From the NCBI GenBank assembly GCA_002351705.1, contig DEHC01000083.1, positions 32,795-54,387 on the forward strand: a stretch of DNA of 21,593 nucleotides, written 5' to 3'. Both the position numbers and the translations under genes were made by a program. Shown here piece after piece: positions 14,625-21,593 of the stretch. The notes under the pieces are model-generated. The model was given only the letters and a program-made list of their open reading frames with translations. It did no database searches and was not told where the DNA came from. Source of the stretch: Gammaproteobacteria bacterium UBA2810 (GTDB lineage: Bacteria; Pseudomonadota; Gammaproteobacteria; Enterobacterales; Succinivibrionaceae). How positions within the stretch are numbered: position 1 is the first letter of the stretch; each line of letters begins with the position of its first letter.

Positions 14625-15932
14625 ATGGGAATGTCTGATGATCTTGCCGGTTTTGTTAAGGCTGTGGGTGAAGCCGTCACTGATGTCTGTGACGGGGCGA
14701 TCAAGGTAATGGATGAGGCTGAGAAGGCCTGGAGTGAGGTAGAGAAGGCCGGTGACATGGTTTTCGGCACCGCTCCGGAGAGCGGCAGTGAGGAGAGCAG
14801 CGAGGAGCGTGAAGTCAGCGACGGGCGTGAGGAGAAGTACCAGTCCCTCCTCGAGACGAGCGGCTCTCTGCTCGGGAGTCTTCAGAAGCTTGAGAAGATC
14901 TCGGGCGATGATCTGGGAAGCCGTGACCTTGAGGAAATCCGCTCTGAGCTGAAGGGGCATTCGCCGGCAGACAAGGAGCTTGACGAGCTCTTTGAGAACA
15001 ACGCTGATGAGCTGCTCTCCTTCACTCAGGAGATGGTAGACGGCATGAGCGAGCTGCTCTCTGACTTCAAGGAGATCGAGGAGATGATGAAGGATGATCA
15101 GTCCTCCGGTGGGGATGCAGGATCCGATGGGGAGGCTGCAGAAGGGATGGTATCCATTTATGTGAATGCGGCCGGAAAGTCAGCGGACGAGCTCTCAAAG
15201 TTCAGCCTCTATACCTGGAACGACGATGCAGTCCGCGGGACCTCTGCACTCTCTGGCGGAGACGGCTGGGACAGCACCTTAATCACTCCGGAGCGCACTG
15301 AGGACGGGCTTGCAGTGTTCCGCCTCGGGATCGTCAATAAGGGCGGGCAGTTCAGCTTCATCGTAAGGACTGAGGGCAACGCCGCCCAGTCGGCAGATTT
15401 CACGGCAAAGGCCTCAGGCGAACCGGTGTTTGTAACTTGGGATGCTGCCGCAGGCGGGCAGGGAACGGCGGTGCAGGCTGAATCCTCAGGCGCAGGTGCC
15501 GCAGACGGGAAGGTATCCATTTACGTCCACGCAGCCGGCAAGTCAGCAGACGAGCTCTCAGGGCTCAGCCTCTATACCTGGAATGACGGGGGCATCAGGG
15601 GAACCACGGCACTCTCTGACGGCGAGGACGGCTGGAGCAGCACCTGCATCACTCCGGAGCATACCGAGGACGGGCTCGCGGTATTCCGCCTTGATATCGT
15701 AAGAGCTGGAGCGCCGTTCTGCTTTATCGTGAGGACTCAGGGCAACGCCGCCCAGTCTGCGGATCTCACAGCCAGGGCATCGTCAGAACCCGTCCTTGTA
15801 ACCTGGGATGCTGAGAGCAGCGGCAGGGGATCAGCCACCCAGCCCGTGCCTGTCAATCCGGAAGACATTGCAGGTGAGGTCAAGGCACGCACGGAAAGCC
15901 TTTTCAGCGAACTGAAGGCGGCCCTGAAGTAG
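14625..15932 (+). CDS. Leaderless protein with helical N-terminus and two CBM41/PUD-like domains
   Basis: I do not recognise this 435-residue protein as a whole. Residues 1-165 are acidic and strongly helical, with a Ser/Glu-rich linker near 50-60, no signal peptide and no membrane segment. Residues 176-272 and 297-394 are two beta-rich domains about three quarters identical to each other (VSIYV, LYTWND, EDGLAVFRL, FIVRT, NAAQSAD, then VFVTW or VLVTW). The spacing of aromatic strands and the FIVR/VTW elements resemble the pullulanase-associated PUD (CBM41) starch-binding domain; this is a resemblance by eye only. A short helix ends the protein. A longer frame opens at TTG 14520, but TGAGG lies five bases before the ATG at 14625. 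If the domains bind glucan, the protein would act on glycogen or imported starch in the cytoplasm. Confidence 0.8.
   Translation: MGMSDDLAGFVKAVGEAVTDVCDGAIKVMDEAEKAWSEVEKAGDMVFGTAPESGSEESSEEREVSDGREEKYQSLLETSGSLLGSLQKLEKISGDDLGSRDLEEIRSELKGHSPADKELDELFENNADELLSFTQEMVDGMSELLSDFKEIEEMMKDDQSSGGDAGSDGEAAEGMVSIYVNAAGKSADELSKFSLYTWNDDAVRGTSALSGGDGWDSTLITPERTEDGLAVFRLGIVNKGGQFSFIVRTEGNAAQSADFTAKASGEPVFVTWDAAAGGQGTAVQAESSGAGAADGKVSIYVHAAGKSADELSGLSLYTWNDGGIRGTTALSDGEDGWSSTCITPEHTEDGLAVFRLDIVRAGAPFCFIVRTQGNAAQSADLTARASSEPVLVTWDAESSGRGSATQPVPVNPEDIAGEVKARTESLFSELKAALK
15150..15440 (+). repeat. Internal domain repeat, unit A
   Basis: This encodes residues 176-272. The second unit begins 363 bp later at 15513. 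The DNA is still closely similar, including the shared run GTATCCATTTA at the start of each unit, which indicates a fairly recent duplication or ongoing gene conversion. Confidence 0.8.
15513..15806 (+). repeat. Internal domain repeat, unit B
   Basis: This encodes residues 297-394. It differs from unit A at about 23 of 98 aligned residues, including one extra Glu in the DGEDGW turn. Differences cluster in predicted loops (KGGQFS versus AGAPFC), while the strand cores are kept. Confidence 0.8.
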
Positions 15933-16011
15933 GCATCTCTGATGCCGCATAAAGCTGACGGGCTTCATTGCGGGAGCGGGGCCCGGAAATTAGCCTGAAT
16001 CTGTGAAGCCC
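15932..16011 (+). other. Two consecutive stem-loops in the 3' untranslated region
   Basis: GGCATC/GATGCC (15932-15937 and 15941-15946) begins on the last base of the stop codon and has a 3-nt loop. GGGCTTCA (15960-15967) pairs perfectly with TGAAGCCC (16004-16011) around 36 nt. Neither has a T run. With the terminator at 16058-16100 they form a structured RNA tail of about 170 nt. Confidence 0.5.
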
Positions 16012-16275
16012 GCATAAGAATGGAAATCCCTGATCCAATCCGCAGGCAGGAAACATAGGTCCGGAAAGCCAGAAATAACAGCTTTTCCGGACCTTTTTTT
16101 ATTCGCCCTGCGGGTGCATCAGAAAGCATCTGCACAGCTGTCCGGGCATTCCATAACGATGCCGGGAATTGCTCCGGAATCCCCGCAGCGCAGTAAAATA
16201 TCCTGCTGTCTGACGCCGGGCATGAGACACTGGCAGAGGCTGCAATGGGCCTGGAGAAAGCGCAGGAAAGGATGA
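15933..16275. other. 343-bp intergenic region with RNA structure
   Basis: The left half (to 16100) holds three successive hairpins, the last a strong terminator. The right half (16101-16275) has only a weak -10-like TAAAAT at 16194-16199 with no good -35, and no gene that I can support. Confidence 0.6.
16058..16100 (+). terminator. Rho-independent terminator
   Basis: GGTCCGGAAA (16058-16067) pairs perfectly with TTTCCGGACC (16084-16093), followed by seven T residues (16094-16100). It ends transcription from the duplicated-domain gene. Confidence 0.93.
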
Positions 16276-17604
16276 ATGGTTTCCCCCGGCAGTGATGATG
16301 TCTCATCGGTGCTGATGCGAGGGAGCGGGCTCATGGCATCCCTTCGTTCATCTCAGGACCCGGAGGATCTGAAGCAGGGCATGAGTGAGCAGGCAATGAG
16401 AGAAACAGGCAGCGGCACATCCATGCTGAGGACTGTCGTCCTCGTTATTTCAGCATGCCTAATCTACGGCATCATGCAGGGAATTCATGACAACTACGGC
16501 ATCATGATGAAGTCCCTTGTCCCGCATACCGGAGTGAGCTACCAGGAGATCAGCTTCATCATCGGAGTCGGGGCCGTCCTCTATGGCCTGGTGCAGCCCT
16601 GCTTCGGGATCCTCGCGCTGAGAAAGTCCAACGCGTTTGTCATGCTCATCGGGATCGCGATGATCCTCACGGGGCTCATAGCGACGCCGATGTGCCGGCA
16701 GTTTCCGACGATGCTGCTCTTCTTCGGCATCATTCTTCCCTCGGGAACCGGAGCGCTCTCGTTCGGCATCGTCATGTCGGCAATCACTCCCATGATCGGT
16801 GAGAAAAAGGCCGCGGCCGTCTCGGGTATTGTCCAGGCGAGCGCCGGAGTGGGCGATGCCCTGATGTCACCGGCGCTGCAGTTTCTCATCTCCTGGCACG
16901 GGATCGCCTTCTCCATGGGAAGCTTCGCCATGCTGATGGCGGCCACGCTTCCGGTCATTTTCTGGATCGGTGCGAAGAGCAGGGAGCTGCCTGCCCCGGA
17001 AGGGGAGAGCGCCCAGGCGGAAAAGGAGCGCCTCTCAGACATCATCCGCGACGCGTTCCGGAACAGGACCTACCGCCTGATCTTCATCGGGTTCTCCACC
17101 TGCGGCTTCAATATGTCGATTATCGAGAGCCACCTCTTTTCACAGTTTGTCTCCTGGGGGATTTCGCAGAATGCCGCCTCGATGGTGATGATGATCTACG
17201 GGATCATGACCATGCTGGGGGCGATGGCGACAGGCTTCCTCTGCATGAGGTTCCCGATGAAGAACGTCCTCGGAACGGTATACGGGCTCAGGGTGCTCAT
17301 TTCCCTGTCCATGCTTCTGATTCCGGGAAGCCTCCCTTTGGCGCTCATAGCGACTGGGTGCCTCGGGGCCACAGGCGACTCGACAGTGCCTCCCACAACA
17401 GGACTTATCACGCGGGAGTTCGGCGCGAGGAAGATGGCCGTTTACTATGGCATCGCGCTTGTCGGACATCAGGTTGGAGCGTTCCTCAGCTCATCCTTCG
17501 GCGGGATCTGCGCGGAGCAGTTCGGGACCTATGCTCCGCTCTGGGCAGCCAACGCGGTCCTTTGCGCTATTGCCGCATCGGCAAGCTATGCAATCAGAAG
17601 ATAG
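16276..17604 (+). CDS. Major facilitator superfamily transporter
   Basis: This protein of up to 442 residues has about 12 membrane helices in two sixes joined by a charged cytoplasmic loop (about residues 234-258, ESAQAEKERLSDIIRDAFRN). The first helix starts near MLRTVVLVISACLIYG. The layout, with GIMQGIHDNYGIMMKSL early and PPTTGLITREFGARKMAVYYG in helix 10-11, resembles the monocarboxylate/oxalate-formate branch of the MFS; substrate unknown. The start is uncertain. ATG 16276 has AGGA nine bases upstream; ATG 16333, with GGGAG seven bases upstream, would shorten the protein by 19 residues and looks equally good. A terminator and 175 bp separate it from the gene before it, so it is probably transcribed alone. 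Confidence 0.88.
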   Translation: MVSPGSDDVSSVLMRGSGLMASLRSSQDPEDLKQGMSEQAMRETGSGTSMLRTVVLVISACLIYGIMQGIHDNYGIMMKSLVPHTGVSYQEISFIIGVGAVLYGLVQPCFGILALRKSNAFVMLIGIAMILTGLIATPMCRQFPTMLLFFGIILPSGTGALSFGIVMSAITPMIGEKKAAAVSGIVQASAGVGDALMSPALQFLISWHGIAFSMGSFAMLMAATLPVIFWIGAKSRELPAPEGESAQAEKERLSDIIRDAFRNRTYRLIFIGFSTCGFNMSIIESHLFSQFVSWGISQNAASMVMMIYGIMTMLGAMATGFLCMRFPMKNVLGTVYGLRVLISLSMLLIPGSLPLALIATGCLGATGDSTVPPTTGLITREFGARKMAVYYGIALVGHQVGAFLSSSFGGICAEQFGTYAPLWAANAVLCAIAASASYAIRR

Positions 17605-17655
17605 GGATTCAGCCGGAATCTAGTCTGTGAGAGCGAAAGCGGTAGCATTTGGTAT

Positions 17656-17701
17656 GCCTGGCTGTCTATCGGTGGACTGTCACGTCTGTTTCCAGCCAGG
17701 C
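17656..17701. other. Inverted repeat between convergent genes
   Basis: GCCTGGCTG (17656-17664) and CAGCCAGGC (17693-17701) are perfect 9-bp arms with a 28-bp spacer. The repeat lies between the ends of the MFS gene and the AlbA_2 gene. Neither strand has a T run, so it may be a weak or Rho-assisted terminator. Confidence 0.45.
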
Positions 17702-17720
17702 TGTAAGTTCAGAATTTAAG

Positions 17721-19342
17721 TTAATCTGGGATCAGACGGTATCTTCTATCCCTGTAAGTTCCTATTGCCTCTATCTTCCCTTCATTGATAAACTGTTTCA
17801 GGTAATGTCTAATCTGAGTTGCGCTAATTGATAGCGCTTCAGAGATCTCAGAGCTGGAAGACAGTCCATGCCTTGAAAGATAGCTTATGATTTTCTGCTG
17901 GTTTCGGTATACCTTGTTTTCCGTTAAGTCGATACTGACGGTTTCAGAATTTACTGACGGTTTTACATCCGAATTACCAACGGTTTTAGAATTTACCAGC
18001 GGTTTTGCTTCTGAATTACCAACGGTTTCAGAATTTACCGACTGATTCGCCCCGGAATTACCTACGGATTTGATGTTGCTATCTGCTTCATCAGTATCCT
18101 TCCTGAACAGCACATCATCAAAGTTTCTGCAGTGGAGCGTAAGAGTTGTGCGGTCAGGGTTATGGCTGTCAGTCCATACCGGCCTCTCGCCATAGGCTTT
18201 TTCCCACCCGTCAACTATGGCAGGTATGCCGCTTCCTGCGCGTTCTCCAAGGCCTATGAGCATGAACATTTTAAAAAGAATGATATTCCTGGGATCTGAG
18301 ATCCCGCCGCCCATAGCCTCTTTAATGGAAATCCTGAAGTTGCCCGGGTTCTCGAAAATGAATCCATTCTGATTTTTTCTGACAACAACACCGCGGCTTG
18401 CAGAATAGTCTGCGTTCACAAGCGTGTTAAGCAATGCCTCGCGCACGGCCTTGTGCAGCGGTGTGTCATCAACACGGAAAAGTCCTTTCAGGCTGAACGG
18501 GCGTGGGAGATTGAATGTAAGCTTATCTGAAACAGCAAAGAAAAAATCAAACAGGTTTCCGCTCCATTCTCCTCCTGATGAAGTCAGACGATCAACCCAG
18601 CGGCTGCCAGGAGCAGATATGTCCTGATAGTCGAGAAGATAAGCAGGATATTCCTGTGCAATAGTATCCACGCAGCCGAACATGAGCAGTCCTGCACCCG
18701 TTGGATAAAACCTGGCATCATCTGAGTCAAAGCCCATCGCTCCGATCTTGATAAGGAACTCACCATCCTCGAGAGTGGCCCATACATGATTGGGATGGAC
18801 CATTTTGAAATTGCTGCGGTATTTATGAACAGTATCCATGCAGAATACTTCAAGGCCGCGGCGCCTGATCAAATGCGCGTCAGGTGTTACCGGATAGGAA
18901 TCGCGATACATGGCTGCCAGTTCCAGGGGAGTGCAGTGGTAATCACCGTCATGACGGCGGCGGTATGATCCGGTCTGAGGATTGTTGCCGATGAATACCG
19001 GCCGCAGGTAGCGATCAGCCCTGGGCACTCTGATGACAATGATTTCTTTCCTTCAAAATCCTCAGTCGTGACGTCTCTGTCCGTAAGAATGTTAACGCTG
19101 ACTTTCTGTTTGTTGCTGATGGTGTTCCAGAAGTCTTTTTTCAGGTGTTCGGGATCCTGCACTCCTGTTACCTCAAGAGAACCGTCAGTTCTCTCCTCCA
19201 CCCCGAGCAGGATTACGCCGCCGTCAGTGTTCGCAAATGATGAGTAGGTTTCCCATAAGCTTCCCGGCAGGCCGCCAGCCGCCTTTTTGGCTTCCAGCTG
19301 ATTATTTTCTCTGTAGGTCTCTATGTCTCTGATGTTTACCAT
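17721..19342 (-). pseudogene. AlbA_2/GHKL-ATPase/winged-helix protein, frameshifted
   Basis: The two frames together encode about 540 residues of the Schlafen-like AlbA_2 regulator family. The first frame (from the ATG at 19342) has the AlbA_2 DNA-binding motif LEAKKAAGGLPGSLWETYSSFANTDGG and reads correctly to residue 99 (DFEGK). It then leaves frame at about 19046 and ends at 18887 after 52 unrelated residues. The second frame carries on with IIVIRVPRADRYLRPVFIGNN, the FYPTGAGLLMFG stretch, the GHKL-like ATPase part (HKAVREALLNTLVNADYS; GLGERAGSGIPAI), a Ser/Asn-rich repeat linker and a C-terminal winged helix. One base is missing relative to the expected sequence, but a -1 slip on AAG would also restore EGKEIIVIRV. 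The ribosome site is weak. Sequence error, true mutation and recoding cannot be told apart here. Confidence 0.8.
17940..18065 (-). repeat. Three 42-bp tandem repeats in the AlbA_2 gene linker
   Basis: Three head-to-tail units encode 14 residues each: VGNSGANQSVNSET, VGNSEAKPLVNSKT and VGNSDVKPSVNSET. They join the ATPase domain to the winged helix. The length is a multiple of three, so unit gain or loss would change linker length without breaking the frame. Confidence 0.85.
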
Positions 19343-19607
19343 AACTGAATCCGAATGTATTTGTCTTCTTTACCTGAGTATTCACTTCATAGCTATTGTA
19401 TCCTTCATCAGAGGTCGGTGCATTCTTAATTCATTGAATACGATAAATTATGAGATGTCTGACTGAATTTAGATTATAAAAAGTGATTTTGGGCAATTTG
19501 AAGTCTGATTCATCTATGGGTTCATTGGAAAATCTGGATACTCAGAGACAAAAAGGCAAACTGAGCTGTCTTAAAAAGCTCGCACAGACTCTAAGGTAAC
19601 CAAGGCT

Positions 19608-20870
19608 TTACCTTGCTTCCGGCAGGTCCGTCCACTTGGTGGTGTAGGCAGGAGAGAGCGCGTTTCTCCCTGATTCCCAGACCTGGGAGGTTCCCTCGCT
19701 GAGGAGCGCCGCGCTTCCCGGCATACAGCCGTTGATGGCGTCGATGGTTTTCATGAGGAGGTCAGACCTCTCAGAGAAGGAGAGCCCGAAGAGCTCAGGT
19801 GTATGGGACGCCCTTTCTGAAATCCCGGAAAGCAGCACTCCGGTCTTCTGTATGGGGAAACCTTCGAGGTAGATGCCTTTCAGAATTTCTGACGCGGCTT
19901 TTGTGATTATCCTCGTGTCATCAGTCGGCTCCGCTAGCACGCAGGAGCCGGAGTTGCGGTACATCTCGCTCTCGTCGCGGAAGCCCGGCGTGCTGATGAA
20001 CACTGTTATTGATGATGAAAGGCTTCCGTCCTTCCGGAGCCGCTCCGCGGCCATGGCGGCATGCGAGCTTACCGCCTCGCGGATGACATTGAAGTCCGAG
20101 GTGGTCTTCGCCATGGTGCGGCTGTGCATGATCTGCTGCCTTGCCTCAGGCTCGTTCTCCTCAAGTATGCACGGTATGCCGTTGAGCTCCATGATGGTCC
20201 GTTCCGTAACAACGGAGGTAAGGCGCCTGATGCGGGAGGGATCGGATTTCGCGAGATCTTCAGCCGTGTAGATGCCGGCGTTGTTCAGCGTCTTTAGCAG
20301 CCTCCTGCCTACTCCCCAGACGTCCTCGACCGAGGTGTCGTGGAGGATCTTCTCTATGGTGCCGCTGTCCGTCGCGTCGCAGGTTCCGCGGAATACAGGA
20401 TTGTGCTTGGCGTTGTGGCTCGCGAGCTTCGCGAGAGTCCTTGTGTAGGCGGTGCCGATGCCGGTGGAGAGCCCGGTCTCGGCAAGGATGGTCTGCCTGA
20501 TGCGCCTTGCCGTGGGAGCGGCGGTATCAGCCTGTCCTGGGAGAACGGCGAAGGCCTCGTCGATGGAGTATTCCTGGACGTCCGGGGAGAAGCGCATGAG
20601 GATCTTCATCACGCGGTTTGACATGTCGCCGTACAGGGCGAAGTTCGAGGAGAAGACCGCGACATGGTGGCGCCTCAGGAAATCACGGACCTGGAAAACC
20701 GGCGCTCCCATCTTGATGCCGAGAGCCTTCGCCTCCTTTGATCTCGCGATGATGCATCCGTCGTTGTTCGATAGAACCACGAGAGGGCGGTTATCGAGAT
20801 CGGGCCTGAAGACCTTCTCACAGGAGGCGAAGAAGTTGTCGCAGTCAACTAGCGCGAATATTTTCCTCAA
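19608..20870 (-). CDS. umuC: Y-family DNA polymerase V catalytic subunit UmuC
   Basis: This 420-residue translesion polymerase matches E. coli UmuC (422 residues) end to end. The palm carries the metal ligands Asp9 (ALVDCDNFFASCE) and Asp104-Glu105 (EYSIDEAF). VVLSNNDGCIIARS and FSSNFALYGDMSNRV are UmuC hallmarks. VEDVWGVGRRLLKTLNNAGI is the helix-hairpin-helix, and the C-terminal SQVWESGRNALSPAYTTKWTDL is the UmuC-specific DUF4113 tail. The start is a TTG with GGGAGG eight bases upstream; no ATG fits. Normally umuD precedes umuC and is cleaved to form UmuD'2C. None is present here, and I found no CTG-N10-CAG LexA box in the 441 bp upstream. It may use a UmuD encoded elsewhere. Confidence 0.93.
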   Translation of the reverse strand: MRKIFALVDCDNFFASCEKVFRPDLDNRPLVVLSNNDGCIIARSKEAKALGIKMGAPVFQVRDFLRRHHVAVFSSNFALYGDMSNRVMKILMRFSPDVQEYSIDEAFAVLPGQADTAAPTARRIRQTILAETGLSTGIGTAYTRTLAKLASHNAKHNPVFRGTCDATDSGTIEKILHDTSVEDVWGVGRRLLKTLNNAGIYTAEDLAKSDPSRIRRLTSVVTERTIMELNGIPCILEENEPEARQQIMHSRTMAKTTSDFNVIREAVSSHAAMAAERLRKDGSLSSSITVFISTPGFRDESEMYRNSGSCVLAEPTDDTRIITKAASEILKGIYLEGFPIQKTGVLLSGISERASHTPELFGLSFSERSDLLMKTIDAINGCMPGSAALLSEGTSQVWESGRNALSPAYTTKWTDLPEAR

Positions 20871-21311
20871 TCTGAATGCCTCCCTGCAGCCTGCCGGACT
20901 CAGTGAGTGATACCTACCGGCCCGCAGTGTGAACTGATAAAGTCTGGTTCAACTCTTATCTTACGACAATACACAGAGAGTTCTTTGGAACTCTGATCGG
21001 ACCGTTGCATTCATTGGCGTGAGCAGGCTCGGCTGAAAGCATGATGATGGTTTTCCATTCTGCCTGCTGGCAGAACCAGTTACCTAATGAACGCTCTGAT
21101 CCCTGCAACATATCCGTCATGCGTATGTTCCTTGTTGCTGGCATCAGCCGGCGCGCAGGAGGCGGAGCGGCCCGAGCTGTATCGGCACTGCTGAATTGCC
21201 TTGGCGCAGAGACGGCATATGAGCATTCGCGCGATCCTGAAAGGACTGCAGTGAAAATAAGTTTCAGGAAGTAAGTCTCGCACTGACAGAAAATGGGACT
21301 GCATCCTTTTG
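20871..21311. other. 441-bp intergenic region upstream of umuC
   Basis: I see no gene that I can support. An open frame at 21041-21274 (plus strand, 77 codons) begins with repeated Met codons, has no ribosome site and matches nothing I know. Minus-strand frames here are equally unconvincing. No umuD similarity, LexA box, tRNA or repeat was seen. Confidence 0.5.
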
Positions 21312-21593
21312 TCAGCACAGATCTCCAAGAAGAACTTCCCATTTTCCATCGCGTCTGCTTCCGGTCCTTTTGATTAATCCCTTCTTTCGCAGCTCTGGGA
21401 GCATACGTTTGATTGTAAAAATAGAAATGCCAGACTTCTGCGCTAGCTCAGTCTGAGTCAGGAGAGGACTGATGGCTAGAATCTGCAGTACTTTCCGTTC
21501 CGCATCAGAAATGCTGACAGGACTTTTTTGAAGTCTTTCCTGTGAATTTGGAACATTAGGTTTCAAAGTTGCATTTTCAGGTTTCAAAGTCGC
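21312..21593 (-). CDS. C-terminal part of a winged-helix regulator, likely AlbA_2 family (runs off the window)
   Basis: The frame is open to the right edge of the window, so only the last 93 codons are seen. The end is a winged helix (SDAERKVLQILAISP, TQTELAQKSGISIFTIKRMLPELRKKGLIKRTGS), the type that closes AlbA_2/GHKL-ATPase proteins such as the one ending at 17721. Before it is a Lys/Pro/Asn linker that starts with a tandem repeat. The TTG at 21587 is not a believable start, since the repeat and the reading frame continue past it. It reads in the same direction as umuC, 441 bp upstream of it. Confidence 0.65.
   Translation of the reverse strand, partial: ATLKPENATLKPNVPNSQERLQKSPVSISDAERKVLQILAISPLLTQTELAQKSGISIFTIKRMLPELRKKGLIKRTGSRRDGKWEVLLGDLC
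21558..21593 (-). repeat. 21-bp tandem repeat in a linker, cut by the window edge
   Basis: A 21-bp unit starting AGGTTTCAAAGT at 21558 recurs at 21579 and continues off the window. It encodes ATLKPEN followed by ATLKPNV. It is comparable in place, though not in sequence, to the 42-bp repeats of the other AlbA_2 gene. Confidence 0.6.

Noticed and set aside
17940..18065. Possible CRISPR array
   Set aside because: The units are contiguous coding repeats without spacers, in frame with the AlbA_2 gene.
21041..21274. 77-codon plus-strand frame upstream of umuC
   Set aside because: No ribosome site and no recognisable motif; equally long frames occur on the other strand over the same bases.
20871..21311. 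Looked for umuD and a LexA box upstream of umuC
   Set aside because: No LexA-like protease motifs in any frame, and no CTG-N10-CAG with good flanks was found.

Overview
The window looks like the chromosome of a gut gammaproteobacterium. The Prs and IspE proteins, a YhiI-RbbA-YhhJ export operon, NqrM plus ApbE (Na+-NQR maturation), a DinJ-YafQ toxin-antitoxin pair and UmuC are all of gammaproteobacterial type. The large AAA-ATPase/PD-(D/E)XK gene and the AlbA_2/Schlafen-type genes are typical of host-associated anaerobes. A Succinivibrionaceae-like host is my best guess; that is inference, as no rRNA or tRNA is present. Core genes are GC-rich at third positions, whereas the toxin-antitoxin, AlbA_2 and intergenic regions are visibly AT-richer.

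Layout. 1-1376: AT-rich accessory strip with a terminator, two 56-bp remnants of one lost element (probably an insertion sequence) in direct orientation, and between them a dinJ-yafQ module with its own promoter and a tandem operator-like repeat. 1377-2736: nqrM and apbE, overlapping and translationally coupled. 2821-5526: a three-gene operon (unknown membrane protein, ispE, prs) with a hairpin leader and a clear terminator; the membrane protein sits where lolB is found in many relatives. 5658-7543: a solitary AAA-ATPase-like/PD-(D/E)XK gene behind two palindromes. 7570-14007: a minus-strand efflux operon read yhiI, rbbA, yhhJ, then an outer-membrane NodT/TolC-type lipoprotein, with 2-4 bp gaps; together these genes could form a complete inner-membrane-to-outer-membrane exporter. 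14008-14624: a divergent regulatory region with a 13-bp-arm inverted repeat and a 28-30-bp imperfect direct repeat. 14625-15932: an unusual leaderless protein with a helical front half and two near-identical CBM41/PUD-like beta domains. 15932-16100: a structured 3' region ending in a strong terminator. 16276-17604: an MFS transporter. 17721-19342: an AlbA_2 plus GHKL-ATPase plus winged-helix regulator broken by a one-base frameshift. 19608-20870: umuC without umuD. 21312 to the end: the C-terminal end of a second winged-helix gene of the same kind.

The best candidates for something new are the leaderless duplicated carbohydrate-binding-like protein with its structured 3' region, the frameshift in the AlbA_2 gene at a spot where a -1 slip restores exactly the expected peptide, the leader hairpin and unknown membrane protein ahead of ispE-prs, and the toxin-antitoxin module bracketed by remnants of one mobile element. 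None of these can be called a proven new system from the sequence alone.
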